Source of the DNA: Brasenia schreberi
Taxonomy: Eukaryota; Streptophyta; Magnoliopsida; Nymphaeales; Cabombaceae
DNA: 64,000 nucleotides
NCBI GenBank assembly: GCA_036023115.1
Contig: JAYKKT010000086.1
Span: 11,671,501 to 11,735,500, forward strand
Reading direction: 5' to 3'
A program made the position numbers and the translations under genes. The notes under the pieces were generated by a model. The model was not told the origin of the DNA and made no database searches. It saw only the letters and a program-made list of their open reading frames with translations. The stretch's first letter is position 1. Each line of letters starts with the position of its first letter. Shown here piece by piece: positions 1 to 11,371 of this stretch.

Positions 1-1080
1 GGGTCGATCCAAATAGTGTTTGGATTTGGATTGGATCCAAATAGTGTTTGGATTGGATCGGATCTGGATCAAAATATCCAGATCCATATATATATAAATG
101 TTGGGTTTGGATCGGATATGCATCTCAAAATATTTGAGATCCAATATCCAGATCCAAATAGTGTTTGGATTTGGGTCTGGATCCAATCCCCAAACCCAAA
201 CCCAAATCCAAGACCCACCTCAAATCTCTATAAATAGAGGTGAGGGGGTCCATGTAAAGGGTTCATGCAAATATTTGGGAGGAGAGAGAGGGAGTGATAG
301 ACCTAGCCATGTGGGCTCATTGGGTGAGGTGGGTTCAAGCCATGTGGGCTAAGTGGGTCTAGACCAAGGGGCTGCAACCAAGGTGGGCTGGACCAAGTGG
401 CTGCAACCGTGGAGACGTGGGCTCAAGCCAAGAAGGATCGGCTCCAAGAGGTAAACCTAACCCCCGACCTAGCCTAGGTTCGAACCTACCTAACCCCCAA
501 CTGAACCTAACCCCAACTGAACCTAACCCTAACTGAACCAACCTAACCCTAACTGAACCCTAACTAGACCTAACCTAACCCTAACCGCCTCAAAAGATCC
601 CCCAAACAACGAACCAAAACCCCCGGGCGCCTACCGCGCGCCCTGCTTCCTGCCGCGCAGCCTTGACGTTGTCACGCCCTGTCCGCGCCCGCAGACGCCA
701 TCCCGCGCCACTGCGGTGCCCCTCAGCGCCCTGCCGCCCCTTTAGCCTAGCGCCAAATGCCCGCCAACGCCCAGCGCCCAGCGCCAGGCGCCCGATTGCT
801 GCGCCCGATGCCTTCCTGCCGACCTGACCACCTTCCTGCCGACCTGACCACCCCCCTGGCCGTGACCTACACCTCTTCCAGCCACCTAGGACAGACCCTA
901 GACAGCCCCATCTTGGCTGAACCTAAGCTTCCCTAAGGCCCTAACCGTGCTCCATAGAACCTCCCTCAAAGCCACCTAGGATAACCCCCTCTTGGCTGCC
1001 CAAGGTGAACCGTGAGCCCACGTGCAAGCAAGTTGAACATGGACCAGCTATTTGTAAGTGTCTAAACTTGGTCTATTACA
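1..1080 (+). repeat. Element A: truncated 5' LTR (Tat/Ogre-type)
   Basis: This stretch matches 3404-4524 almost base for base, apart from small indels. The match stops abruptly after the shared string ACTTGGTCTATTACA. The 3' LTR copy continues for about 1.36 kb beyond that point, so this copy lacks its last third (downstream of R, including U5), and its start lies left of the window. It contains GGATCC-rich U3 sequence (1-200), a TATA box, degenerate CCTAACC repeats (about 448-590) and a GC-rich GCGCC block (about 620-800). It is non-coding; short ORFs here are shadows. Confidence 0.85.
229..236 (+). promoter_or_regulatory. TATA box in LTR of element A (5' copy)
   Basis: TATAAATA lies in the context CTCTATAAATAGAGGTG, at the same relative place as 3626-3633 in the 3' LTR. 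It is the probable core promoter of the retroelement transcript. Confidence 0.6.
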
Positions 1081-2971
1081 AAACCAGCTATTTGAAATCG
1101 AATTCAGGGTTTTACAAAACCAAAGGGGCAATAAGAGTCGACCCCCTAAGTATCGAGCCTTCATAGGCATGTCTCCATACAAATCAAAACCAACACCTTC
1201 GAGGCAAATTTTAAAAGGAAATGAGAATCTCGAAAAGGGGTTAGCATTTCACAAAAACCTTTCATGGCTTTCAAAAGAAAGATTTTCTTCAACTTCTGGT
1301 TTATATGAAAACCTTGATTGTGTTAGGATAAAGAACATGAATCTCATGATGAAATATGGAGACCATGTCAAAACTAAAACCTGATGGCCATGACGATCAC
1401 TTAGGGCTGGTTATGTTTCCCATCCTTGAGCAAAAAGTATCATGATCATGTTAGAAAAACCATGAAAGTGCATGGACATGAACATACCATTGTCCATCCA
1501 AAATCCCTTTGAAAAGCCATGGCCCTTCACCATATGGCCATGTGAAATTCCCATCAAGCTAGGGGCATTTTTAAACACAGCCCCTAGACACTTTCCATGG
1601 ATAAGCGAATGCATCTCCTTCATGATTTGTGAGATACATTTCATGTGTTCATCGTTGCATAAAAACATGTATTTTCATTTTAAATCACATGGAGTGCATA
1701 GCATGCATCATATCACCCCGAAGAAAGCCCAAAAGGGTAGCAAACTCGAGTAGGAATGTCCCCATGTCTTCAAAAGGGCAACAAAAATTAGAAATTTGTT
1801 GATATTGTGGATAGAAATTAGCAAAACCCCGAAAATGCCCGAATATTCAAAAGGGTTTATGTTGAATTCTTTTTTTAAAAAGATTTTGAAAAATTGAACT
1901 CCTTTGAAACTTCTTGAAAGAAGGATCGAAGTAGATTGTATAACCCCGAATGGAGGAATCTATACTTTTCGAAAAGTAGAGTCTTCCAAAAATGAATTGG
2001 CGATATTTCAAAGAACCCTGGCTTACAAGATTTAGCCTTGTTCAAAATATCAAAATATTTTCGAATAGCAGATGCTATTAAGAAATAGGACGATCTCGTT
2101 TGAATTGAGTAACTAAAGGGATAAGCCTTCCCCCATCCTACTCTCTCCGAAAAGGAAAATTGGGATTAATGAAAAAATACTCCCAAAGGGAGACCCTCTA
2201 TGAAAAAAAGAAACAAAAAGCCAAAGCTCCAAAGAGCGATTTTCTGATTCTTTGCCTAAAACCACGGGACGCTTCAGAAGGGACCATGGTATCTCTTTCC
2301 CATATCCCTACGGCTTATCCCCGAGGAAAAAAATTCAAATTTGCGAAAATCCTAAAGTACGAATAAAATCGGCTTATTTGGATTTCATTTTGTTTGAGAA
2401 CTTGACTCTGTTTTGTAGGAAATGGAACTTTGAAATGTTTTCCAAGTTTTCCTACCCAAAAACCTCTACTGAGTAGCGGGTATTGAAACCCGAATGAAGG
2501 GAAGTATGAAAAATGGAAGTTCTTTTCGATACAAGTTAAAATGAGTTCATTTTCAAAAAGAAATTTTCGAAAAACCCATGAATGTCAAAAAGACAAGGGT
2601 ACAACCTGCTTAGAGCAGACAGCCTCAAAAGGCTCTCTCTAAAGCTCGAAAACCCAAAAAATGTCGAGAAGACATGGGTAAAAACCTGCTCGGAGCAGCC
2701 AGCCACAAAAGGCTCTCTTCGGGCTCAAAAACCAAAAATAAAGTTTTTCTCATGCATGCATTCAGAGAGTCGTTCATGCATGATCATACATATAGGGAAA
2801 TAGCTAGGAAAAGCCCCCTTTTGCTAAAAATCCCCACCTATGGAAAAAGAAAACAGGGTTTTTGCGAAATAAATGGTGTATTCTCGAGAAAATTTGAGAG
2901 AAAAACCAAAATGGGGTGTTTCTTCTTTGCCATTATCCAAATATATTTGGATAATACCAAAGAGGGGCATC
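1081..2971 (+). mobile_element. Element A: internal remnant lacking gag and pol
   Basis: The segment lies between the truncated 5' LTR and the intact 3' LTR. About 1400-1740 resembles the spacer at 15680-16100 in element B. About 2040-2970 is similar to 52740-53730, the 3' non-coding part of the 14.5-kb element; both carry the string TACTCCCAAAGGGAGACCCT. No gag, RT or integrase motif is readable. It ends in a purine-rich tract (about 2955-2971, ACCAAAGAGGGGCATC) directly before the LTR start TGTAAACACC, as expected for a polypurine tract. The element is a non-autonomous deletion derivative. Confidence 0.75.
2581..2740 (+). repeat. Imperfect 80-bp direct repeat (two units)
   Basis: Two units of about 80 bp follow each other. 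Each contains ACCTGCT (2604 and 2684), a GAGCAG motif and the small inverted repeat AGCC..AAAAGGCT. They lie in the 3' non-coding part of element A. Confidence 0.6.
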
Positions 2972-3625
2972 TGTAAACACCCCAAATCTTTTATATTTCA
3001 AAAACTCTCAAAAACACCAAAAAGCTCGTTTGAGCCAAAATGATAACCTGTTTTAAAATGTGAAAGCAGGTATAAAAGGCAAAAGAAGACCCTAGGCCCG
3101 ATGAGGATTCAAGCCAGAGCTTCAGAAGCCACTCCCTGATAAAAAAACAAAAGAAAGCAGAGCCCGTTTGATGAAAAGCTCAACGGAGTCCAGAACGGCG
3201 AGATGGAGTCCGGACGACAAAGTTGGGGAAAACCCAGCACCAGACGGAGCGCTGATGAAGCCAGTGCCCGCACAGATCGTTCGCCTCGAGATGCCAAGAA
3301 GGACTGTCCGAAGAAATTTTGATTTGGATCTGGACCATATATATCCAGATCCAAATCTATGTAATGAATAGTGTTTAGATTTGGGCCAATCGAAATAGTG
3401 TTTGGGTCGATCCAAATAGTGTTTGGATTTGGATTGGATCCAAATAGTGTTTGGATTGGATCGGATCTGGATCAAAATATCCAGATCCATATCTATAAAA
3501 ATGTTGGGTTTGGATCGGATATGGATCTCAAAATATTTGAGATCCAATATCCAGATCCAAATAGTGTTTGGATTTGGGTCTGGATCCAAACCCCAAACCC
3601 AAATCCAAGACCCACCTCAAATCTC

Positions 3626-3633
3626 TATAAATA
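3626..3633 (+). promoter_or_regulatory. TATA box in 3' LTR of element A
   Basis: TATAAATA is in the same context as at 229-236 and is conserved between the two LTR copies. Confidence 0.6.
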
Positions 3634-4739
3634 GAGGTGAGGGGGTCCATGTAAAGGGTTCATGTAAATATTTGGGAGGAGAGAGAGGGAGTGATAGACC
3701 TAGCCATGTGGGCTCATTGGGTGAGGTGGGTTCAAGCCATGTGGGCTAAGTGGGTCTAGACCAAGGGGCTGCAACCAAGGTGGGCTGGACCAAGTGGCTG
3801 CAACCGTGGAGACGTGGGCTCAAGCCAAGAAGGACCGGCTCCAAGAGGTAAACCTAACCCCCGACCTAGCCTAGGTTCGAACCTACCTAACCCCCAACTG
3901 AACCTAACCCCAACTGAACCTAACCCCAACTGAACCTAACCCTAACTGAACCAACCTAACCCTAACTGAACCCTAACTAGACCTAACCTAACCCCAACCG
4001 CCTCAAAAGATCCCCCAAACAACGAATCGAAAGCCCCGGGCGCCTACCGCGCCCCTGCTTCCTGCAGCACAGCCCTGACGTTGTCACGCCCTGCCCGCAC
4101 CCCCAGACGCCATCCCGCGCCACTGCGGCGCCCCTCAGCGCCCTGCCGCCCCTTAGCGCCCTGCCGCCCCTTTAGCGCCAGAACCCCCTCCTAGCGCCAA
4201 ACGCCCGCTAACGCCCAGCGCCCAGCGCTAGGCACCCGATTGCTGCGCCCGACGCCTTCCTGCCGACCTGACCACCTTCCTGCCGACCTGACCACCCCCC
4301 TGGCCGTGACCTGCACCTCTTCCAGCCACCTAGGACAGATCCTAGACAGCCCCATCTTGGCTGAACCTAAGCTTCCCTAAGGCCCTAACCGTGCCCCATA
4401 GAACCTCCCTCAAAGCCACCTAGGATAACCCCCTCTTGGCTGCCCAAGGTGAACCGTGAGCCCACGTGCAAGCAAGTTGAACATGGATCAGCTATTTGTA
4501 AGTGTCTAAACTTGGTCTATTACATTAACTTGCTTTATATTCAATTAAATTTTGATACGGGGTTGTAGTAAAGGAGCTTCGTTTCCCCCCGATTGTAATA
4601 ACGTGGTTTGACACACCCACACACACGTGCACTTGAGCCTTTCCGCTCTTAGTTGCACACTTTTGCATACACACACGGGCCTAACCAGCCCCTAAGATAT
4701 AGTTGTATTTATATATTTTAAGTCGCAGGGGTTTTTAAT

Positions 4740-5165
4740 TAAGTCGTGTGTATTGTCTTTCCATTTTCCACACGCACACACATTGAGCTTTCGCTCTTAC
4801 TCCCAAGACCTTAGTTAAGGCCATACTGCAATTTATATTTGGGTTTTATTTCATGTCGTGTGTGTAGTCTTTCAATTCAAGCACGCACCCACATTGAGCC
4901 TTCGCTCTTATTTGAAAGACCCAAGTAAGGGCCGTGTTATACTATTTGGGTTTAATTTCATGTTGTGTGCGTAGTACTTCAATTCAAGCACTCACACACA
5001 TTGAGCTTTCGCTCTTATTCCCAAGACCTTAGTTAAGGCCATATTGCAAGTTATATTTGGGTTTTATTTCATGTCGTGTGTGTAAGTCTTTCAATTCAAG
5101 CACGCACCCACATTGAGCCTTCGCTCTTATTTGCAAGGCCCAAGTAAGGGCCCATATACATACCA
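4740..5165 (+). repeat. About 110-bp tandem repeats in LTR of element A
   Basis: CAATTCAAGC recurs at 4873, 4980 and 5092, each time followed by ACACATTGAGC, TTCGCTCTTATT and then AAGTAAGGGCC or AAGGCCATA. A diverged unit precedes these, from about 4760. The same array occurs in both LTRs of the 14.5-kb element. Confidence 0.8.
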
Positions 5166-5784
5166 TATATACGTATCTCCCTTCGGCATTTACATTACAA
5201 GTCATTTCCCTTTGGCAATTTCCCTTCGGCATTGTCTTTACATTTCGGGTTTTCCCTTTGGAGTAGCGTGAGTTTGCATTGCATCTACGCCATACCATGA
5301 GTTAGGGCGCATATTGCATCGAAGCAAACCCCGTACTCCCGCTCAAATTCGCCCCATGTAGTGGAGTGTTCATAACACACACCTAGGTGGCCCATAAAGG
5401 GATAAAAAGGAAGACTTAGGCACGTGCAAATCCACGTGATCTAAAATCTGAAAACCATACAAAAACAACCCGAATCAATCGTGCAAACATGCCAAGACTT
5501 AGGCTATTTCGATGCACGCCCATCGTGCCTAAGCAAATTAAAATTTGAAAGACTTAGGGTCTTCCAACCCTTATAAAATCAAAATCGCTCAAATGCATGG
5601 GTTTTAAAAGGTTTTAAAACACTTCTTCATTCAAAATATATTTTGAGTTAAACTTGTTTTCAAAACGAAGTCTCTAAGCGTACAGGCTGACCCTTGCGCA
5701 TCGGTGCAAGAAGGTCTGCGACGTAAAAATCCCGCTTGCCTACAATCGCCTTTCAAAAGTCAGATTATTTTCAAAACATACTTT

Positions 5785-5814
5785 GCTAGTTAAAGTAAAC
5801 TAGCTGGCACGCCC
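5785..5814 (+). other. U5 hairpin followed by PBS-like decamer (element A)
   Basis: GCTAGTT/AACTAGC form a 7-bp stem (5785-5804). TGGCACGCCC (5805-5814) follows directly and equals the first ten bases of the primer-binding sites at 13188 and 45793. The same arrangement recurs in the other LTR families of the window. Confidence 0.65.
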
Positions 5815-5888
5815 ATAAAGTGAAGTAGATTGCGAAAAGGTTCACTTCAGGCCTAAGAACCCGTAAGTGAAAATTTTCGGTGTCTACA

Positions 5889-6776
5889 GTAGTCAACTTT
5901 GGTTCAGCCAAGGTGGGGGTTCGGCCAGGGGCAGGGGTTCTTAGCAAGGCGCTGTCAAGGCTTACCTCGGTTCAAGGTAGTTCGGTCCACCTTTTGTTGC
6001 AGCCCAAGCCCAAGTCGAGCCAGCCATTGAACTGCACGTGAACCTTTGAGCTCCCCTTCTTTGCAGCCGGTTGCTCCTTGGTCAAGGCACCTTGGTTGCA
6101 ACCACCTTAGCCTAGGTCAAGCCCACAAGCCCAAGCCCACCATTATTGACTTTGGCTCCCTCTCTCTCCCGCTTTCCCCAAGCTCTCAATTTCAAAAAAA
6201 GGTGAACCCCCTTGGCCCTATTTATAGGCCAAGGGTGGTATTTTGGATTTGGGTTTGGATCCTAGGATCCAACCCAATCCAAACTTTAAATGGACCTACA
6301 TTTGGATTTTTTTGTCTAGATCCAATCCAAATCTTTTTTTTTAGTCTTCCTTTGGTGCACAAAATGGACGGTTTTCGAGTGGGCTCCAGTTCCTCGGTGA
6401 CTCGTTTTTAGCCTAGGTTTTTTCCAACTTCTTTAACCGGCCGATGTCTTGCATTTTAAGACTTTTGAGGTTGGATTTGGTCTGTTTGATCCTGTCTTGG
6501 GCTTGTCTATGATGAGGTCGATCTCAGATTTTCCCATGAACTCTATTTTTCATTTTAACAAGCCGGGTCTTTGATTTCTATCGACTTCATCAAGGTCTTG
6601 GCTTCTTTTTGTATTTTGGGGTTGTCTTTGATTTGGATCTAAATGTCAGTTTCGATTTTCTGCCTAGCTTTCTTTCGAACGGGCTTGTACTTTCCTTCTT
6701 CTCTTGATTTTGTCCTCGAGCTGGCTTTTTGAATTTCGAGAGTTTTGAAAAACATGAAATTTTTGGGGTGTTTACA
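5889..6776 (-). repeat. Element D: truncated 3' LTR, minus strand
   Basis: Read on the minus strand it begins at 6776 with TGTAAACACCCC. It contains GGATCC/ATCC-rich sequence (about 6240-6340) and a TATA box (TATAAATA, 6226-6219), and is cut at 5889 by the end of element A's LTR. Only U3 and part of R remain. ORFs here are shadows. Confidence 0.7.
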
Positions 6777-7135
6777 GTTGTGAATGACAAGCTTGGATGA
6801 TTTTGGTTTGGAAATATATACAAGCTTAGAAGAACTCGAAAATGGGGTTTGTACATGGCCAATATTTTTAGAATTCTCAAAATTTTCAATTTTTTTGTCT
6901 TTTTCAAAGGAAATGCTATAAGGTAAAAGACTTTCTTTTTGAGATTTTTGGATTTTTCAATTTTTTTGGCTTTTTCCAAACAAAGGCTAGGAGAATGAAC
7001 ATAAACAACTTTCTTTTTGGAATTTTTAGGTTTTTCAAATGTTTTTGGCTTTTGAAAGTTTTTCAAATTTGTTTGGTTTTTCCAAATATATATATATTTT
7101 TTTATTTTTGTATAAGGAGGGGTCTTCCATCAAAC
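6777..7135 (-). pseudogene. Element D: start of pol, truncated before RT
   Basis: The minus-strand reading from 7135 gives the lysine-rich, low-complexity N-terminal part of Tat pol (GLMEDPSLYKN, then Lys/Phe-rich blocks), comparable to 48789 onward in the large element and 15090 onward in B. At 6777 it runs straight into the LTR start, so RT, RNase H and integrase are deleted. It contains stops and frameshifts. Confidence 0.65.
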
Positions 7136-7320
7136 CTACAAAGAAAACACCATGAATTAGGCTCTAAACAAGAGGTCTAACTCATAGGTTTCAATGTTAG
7201 TGGGTTCTAGGGCACCCTTGACCCAAGTGGTCTTAGGTGGTAGCTTAGGGAGTATGGATGGGGTATAGCCCAATCCATATCGACTTGGGTTAGGCGTAGG
7301 TAGGATGGGTTATAGCCTAC
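7136..7320 (-). other. Element D: putative 185-nt intron between gag-pro and pol
   Basis: The minus-strand donor is CCAAG|GTAGGCT (GT at 7320-7319). The acceptor is TGTTTTCTTTGTAG|GTTTG (AG at 7137-7136). Removing 185 nt joins ..EAQNQ to GLMEDPSL in one frame. Elements B and C have an interval of exactly the same length at the same place. Ogre retrotransposons are known to splice an intron between protease and RT. Use of this intron is an inference. Confidence 0.55.
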
Positions 7321-9038
7321 CTTGGTTTTGGGCTTCTAGACCTTGGTAAGGTGTGTATCCCATATTCAACATCATGTTTCAAGGCTTCTTGAGGTTTGAA
7401 AAGTTTTTATAAAGTGGATGGCCTTGGAACATGTTATCATCCATGTCATGGATGTACACACGGTTAGGCTTAGCGACACGGCCTAGGGAAGACTTAGGCT
7501 TCCTTAGGATGCACATGATCCTAGGAGAAGGTGTTTGAACACTTGGGGATGGCTTGGGCTTCCCTAGAGGATGGGTGTTTCTAGAGAAGGATGACCTCAC
7601 GGTTTTGGGTTTGCCTAGGAGGTGGACGACTCCTAGGTAGTGGTCGACTAAGGGAAACTTGACTAAAGGGTAGAAAAGGCCTCTCCACGACCTCTTCATG
7701 GAATAGATGACTTGATATACAAGGGAAATTCTAGATTCCCTTAAGTTGAGGATGATCTTCTTCAAGAATTACCACTACTTGGTTTTCCCACGAGATTTTC
7801 AAACACTTATGAAAGGTAGAAGGAACAGCTCAGAGACTATGAATACATAGCCTTCCCAATAATAGGTTGTAATGGGGGTTTATATGTAAGACATGAAACA
7901 GCCCCATGTGTCGAATATTCTCTACTTTCATGGGTAATTCTATGGCTCCTAGGGGATGGGATGCATTGCCAACGTATCCAGTGATAACGATGGAACTTAG
8001 CTCTAAACAAGACATGATAACTCCTACTTGAAAGGCCACGTAAAACGGAAGAATGTTTAGACTTCCTCCCCCATCGACCAAGCACTCGTCTAGAGTATAG
8101 TGATTCAAAATCACTTCTATATGCAAGGCTTGGTTATGGGCCATATATGGTCTTTCCAATTCATCTTTCGTAAACACGACGGGAGCCTTGGCACATATGG
8201 GGAGACCAAGAAGGATAAGGACTCGGGAATGATGGATGGGTTAACCTTAGCCCTTTCTAAAATCCCTTCTAAGACTCGTCTATGTCTAGGTAAAGTTTGG
8301 ATCAACTCTAGGATAGACATGTTTATAGGAATTTTTGAAAGGTGAAGTTCAAAATCATAAGGGGTTAACACCACGTTTTTACCCTTGTCCATGCCATTAG
8401 ATGCATTAGGGATGTATGCTTTTGAAGGGTCGGGTAAAACGATAACTTCCTTGCTAGGATTCTTAGCTAAATGTAGGGGTTGATAGATCCTCCCAAACCT
8501 AGTCACCTCGCCCACACCTTCCCTAAGGCTTGCTTCTATCTTGGCTCTATTTTGATGCTTCGGAGCACCACGAATTTTTAATAAAGCTCCAACCGGGGCG
8601 GGACTCTAAGCGCTCCTCGGATCACTACTTGCTTGGTTTTTTTTATTGCGATTGAAGGTTGTGTGTGACAAGTAGTGTGTATCGTATGCAATGCATGCTC
8701 CATTCCATGAGTCATAAGTGGGAGAAGGCGTATCTCTTTTCCCTTCCTGCTTGTGCTTGCATGATTTGGGAAGGGTTCCTTTAGAACCGCTTGGGAGGGC
8801 TCCAGTTCTTTCGTGACGTGGAGCCTTCCTTGATCAATGAAGTCTTCAATTTTATTCAAAAGTGCAAAACATTTATTGGTATCATGGACTTTGAGCCTAT
8901 GATACTTACAAAATTCATTCAAAAATTTTTCCTAATAGGGTATCCCTTTGGGAAGAGCAGGGAGAGTGACCAATCTTTGGTCTAGAAGGAGGTCTAGGAC
9001 TTCCGTGATAAGTTGTCCTAATTGAGTGAACTCCCTCC
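7321..9038 (-). pseudogene. Element D: decayed gag-protease ORF
   Basis: Minus-strand fragments in several frames match the large element's gag-protease in order. They are a gag end (LGQLITEVLDLLL, about 9010), the Cys/His motif FCKYHRLKVHDTNKCF (about 8915-8870), a linker with YDFELHLSKIPINMSILELI (about 8350), and an aspartic protease with LVDGGGSLNILP (about 8080-8045) and HPHYNLLLGR (about 7880-7850). A conserved tail around MDDNMFQGHPLYKN (about 7430-7400) follows. At 7377-7375 the codon read as Trp in the large element is TGA. The gag N-terminus and PBS are missing, since 9038 abuts an LTR end. Not functional. Confidence 0.8.
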
Positions 9039-9568
9039 TCTAGATGTGAAATTTTCACTCCAAGCCTATGTAGAGACTTGAAGAGAAACTTCCAATTTTA
9101 CTTCCTGCGCGAGCGTGTCAGTTAATTTCTAAAAACTAGCAAAAGTGTGAATCCGACTTGCGATTATGGATAAACGGGCTCTTTTCACTTTAGGCCTTAT
9201 TAAATCAATGCTCAAGGGTCAGCCTAAGTGCTTAGGGATTCCAAATAGATAGGTGATATTCCAAATTCACGTAAAAATAAGGTGTTGCAAAGTGACAAAC
9301 TAGTGAACTTAGTTTTCAAGTTCAAAATGTACAAGTTCTGAAAAATAGAAAATTTTGTTTTCAAGACTTGTTTTCCAAATTATTTTGAGTACGTACTAAG
9401 CCTAAGATGTGGAGAGTATAGGACACCTTTTAGATTTGAATTCGGGGTTACGATGTTGCAGAATTAATTCAATGAAATGACTCTGCTCACACACCTAGAA
9501 CTATTCTGTCACAAAAATACAGAGAAACAAAGATGAGCCTTAATCTCGGTGCTCAAAGTTCCAAATTC
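9039..9568 (-). repeat. Truncated LTR (U5 end), minus strand
   Basis: About 530 bp is nearly repeated by 9569-10105. It begins TCTAGATGTGAAATTTTCAC where an intact copy begins TGTAGATGTG. It directly precedes the gag of element D, so it is probably the remaining end of D's 5' LTR, cut at 9568 by the next LTR. Confidence 0.7.
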
Positions 9569-11371
9569 TGTAGATGTGAAATTTTCACTCCAAGCCTATG
9601 TAGAGACTTGAAGAGAAACTTTCAATTTTACTTCGTACGTGAGCGTGTCAGCTAGTTTCTAAAAACTAGCAAAAGTGTGAATCCGACATGGCGATTGCAG
9701 ATAAGCGGGCTTTTTTCACTTTATGTCTTCTTAAACCGATGCTCAAGGTTAAGCTTAAGCACTTAGGGATTCTAAATAGATAGGTGATATTCTAAATTCA
9801 CGTGAAAACAAGGTGTTGCAAAGTGACAAACTAGTGCACTTAGTTTTCAAGTTCAAAATGTTCTGAAAAACCGAAAATTTTGTTTTCAAGACTTCTTTCT
9901 CGAATTATTTTGGGTGCCCTCAAGAACCAAAATTTTATAGGATTAAGCCTAAGATGTATAGAGTCTAGAACACTTTTTAGATTTGAATTCGGGATTAGTA
10001 TGTTCTAGAATAATTCAATGAAGTGCCTCTGCTCAGACACCCAGAACTGTTGTTACAGAAATACAGAGGCTCAAAGATGAGTATGTATGTCGGTGCTCAG
10101 AGTTCCAAATTTAGTGAATTTTATCTTGCTAAAAAGCTATTGATGTCAGCTTTCCAATAAACTAAGAATCACAGATTTTGGATGCATACAGACAGAGTTA
10201 TGGGATGAATACTCAGGCTCTATTGCAGGAAAATCAAATAGACAGACAGTTTACAAAAGTTTTCCTGATCTTTCACCATTTTAGTTACGTGGTTGTACGG
10301 CCCTAAAATTCTTGAGCATTTTATCAGGAGTGGGCCTATGTGTGTAGATATAGTATACAAAATTTTGGAGGGTTTAGAGTAGTGGTTCGACAATGAAAAA
10401 TCAGATAATTAACGTATGCAATAATGCTGAAAATCAATTTTTAGGTTTTAGAACATACGTGATGCAAAACTCACACGAATCAAAGTGCAACAACACAACA
10501 TCCTGAAATTAAATGCTAAAGAGAAATGAATTGAAATGTATCTAATAGCTTAAGCATAGAGGGGATAAGAAGATATAGAGTGTTTATAACATATATTTGA
10601 GTAGAATCAAGAACTCAAACAAATACAGTGTATAAGCAAAGGAAAGAGAAATTTCAGCACATCTACTTCGATTACATCATGGGGGGAGACAAAGATCCAT
10701 TAATACAACCCCTTTTCAATTGAATAATGAGAAGAGATGGGGACTTAATCAAGTTTAGAACCAACACTTACCCGAATTCCCAAGGAGATGCCCTCCAAAG
10801 ATGGTACTCGGACCTCTTTTTCCCTTCTTTTAACTCAATTCTCTCACTCAAACCCAAGAGCCCTGATCCTAACACTCTCTTCCCTCTCTAAGCCTCTCCC
10901 TAGTAGCCTATTCTCTCACTCAAGCAACCCAAAGTACAGCAACGTCTCAAGAAACTCGAAGATGAAGAACCCGCCCCCTCCCTTGGCCTCTATTTAGAGG
11001 CCAAGGGGGGCCTTTCTAGGCCCTTCCTTGTGGCGGGCAACCCAAGATCCAATTTGATCCAATTCTTTATGGTCTTCAAGTGGAAGAGAGAGGGGAGTGG
11101 TCCCCTTTTGGTCAGCTATGGATCAGCCCCATGTGGGCTGGTTGTGGACTTGATTGGGTGCACCTAGCCAAAGCCGACTAGGTGCTTGAGCCTTTACTTC
11201 CAATTGGTCGGTCCTTGCTTCTTCAAGTGACTTGCATTTATTGATTCCTTCACTTGATCAAGGCTAGGTAGGAAGGTAATTTGATAAATTTTGGCCCAAG
11301 GATATAGGAAGAACAAGTCTAGAAAAATCTAATATTGGTTGAATTAAAACATTCAGTTCAAACAAGGCTTG
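9569..11371 (-). repeat. LTR, minus strand (probably 3' LTR of element C)
   Basis: It matches the B-type LTR (17521-19298) in inverted orientation, ending (minus strand) ..CACATCTACA at 9569. Homology runs up to about 11371, where a plus-strand LTR starts. About the first 385 bp of the LTR are missing. The TATA position reads CTCTAAATAGAGG (about 11000-10988). It includes the conserved U5 hairpin (about 9675-9655). Assignment to C rests on order and orientation only. Confidence 0.7.

Larger units (their letters stand above)
2972..5888 (+). repeat. Element A: complete 3' LTR (2917 bp)
   Basis: The LTR starts TGTAAACACCCC after a purine-rich tract and ends ..TGTCTACA, giving TG..CA ends. In order it holds GGATCC/ATCCAA-rich U3 (about 3300-3600), a TATA box (3626), degenerate CCTAACC repeats (about 3850-4000), a GCGCC-rich block (about 4030-4260), three clear units of a 110-bp repeat (about 4860-5165) and the conserved U5 hairpin near its end. 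Right of 5888 the sequence changes to an inverted LTR of another element (D), so A probably inserted there. The expected duplication GTAGT cannot be checked because the left end is outside the window. Confidence 0.85.

Noticed and set aside
4600..5300. Possible CRISPR-like array of regularly spaced repeats
   Set aside because: Repeats are about 110 bp long with similar, not unique, intervals. They are inside a plant LTR and recur in other LTRs.
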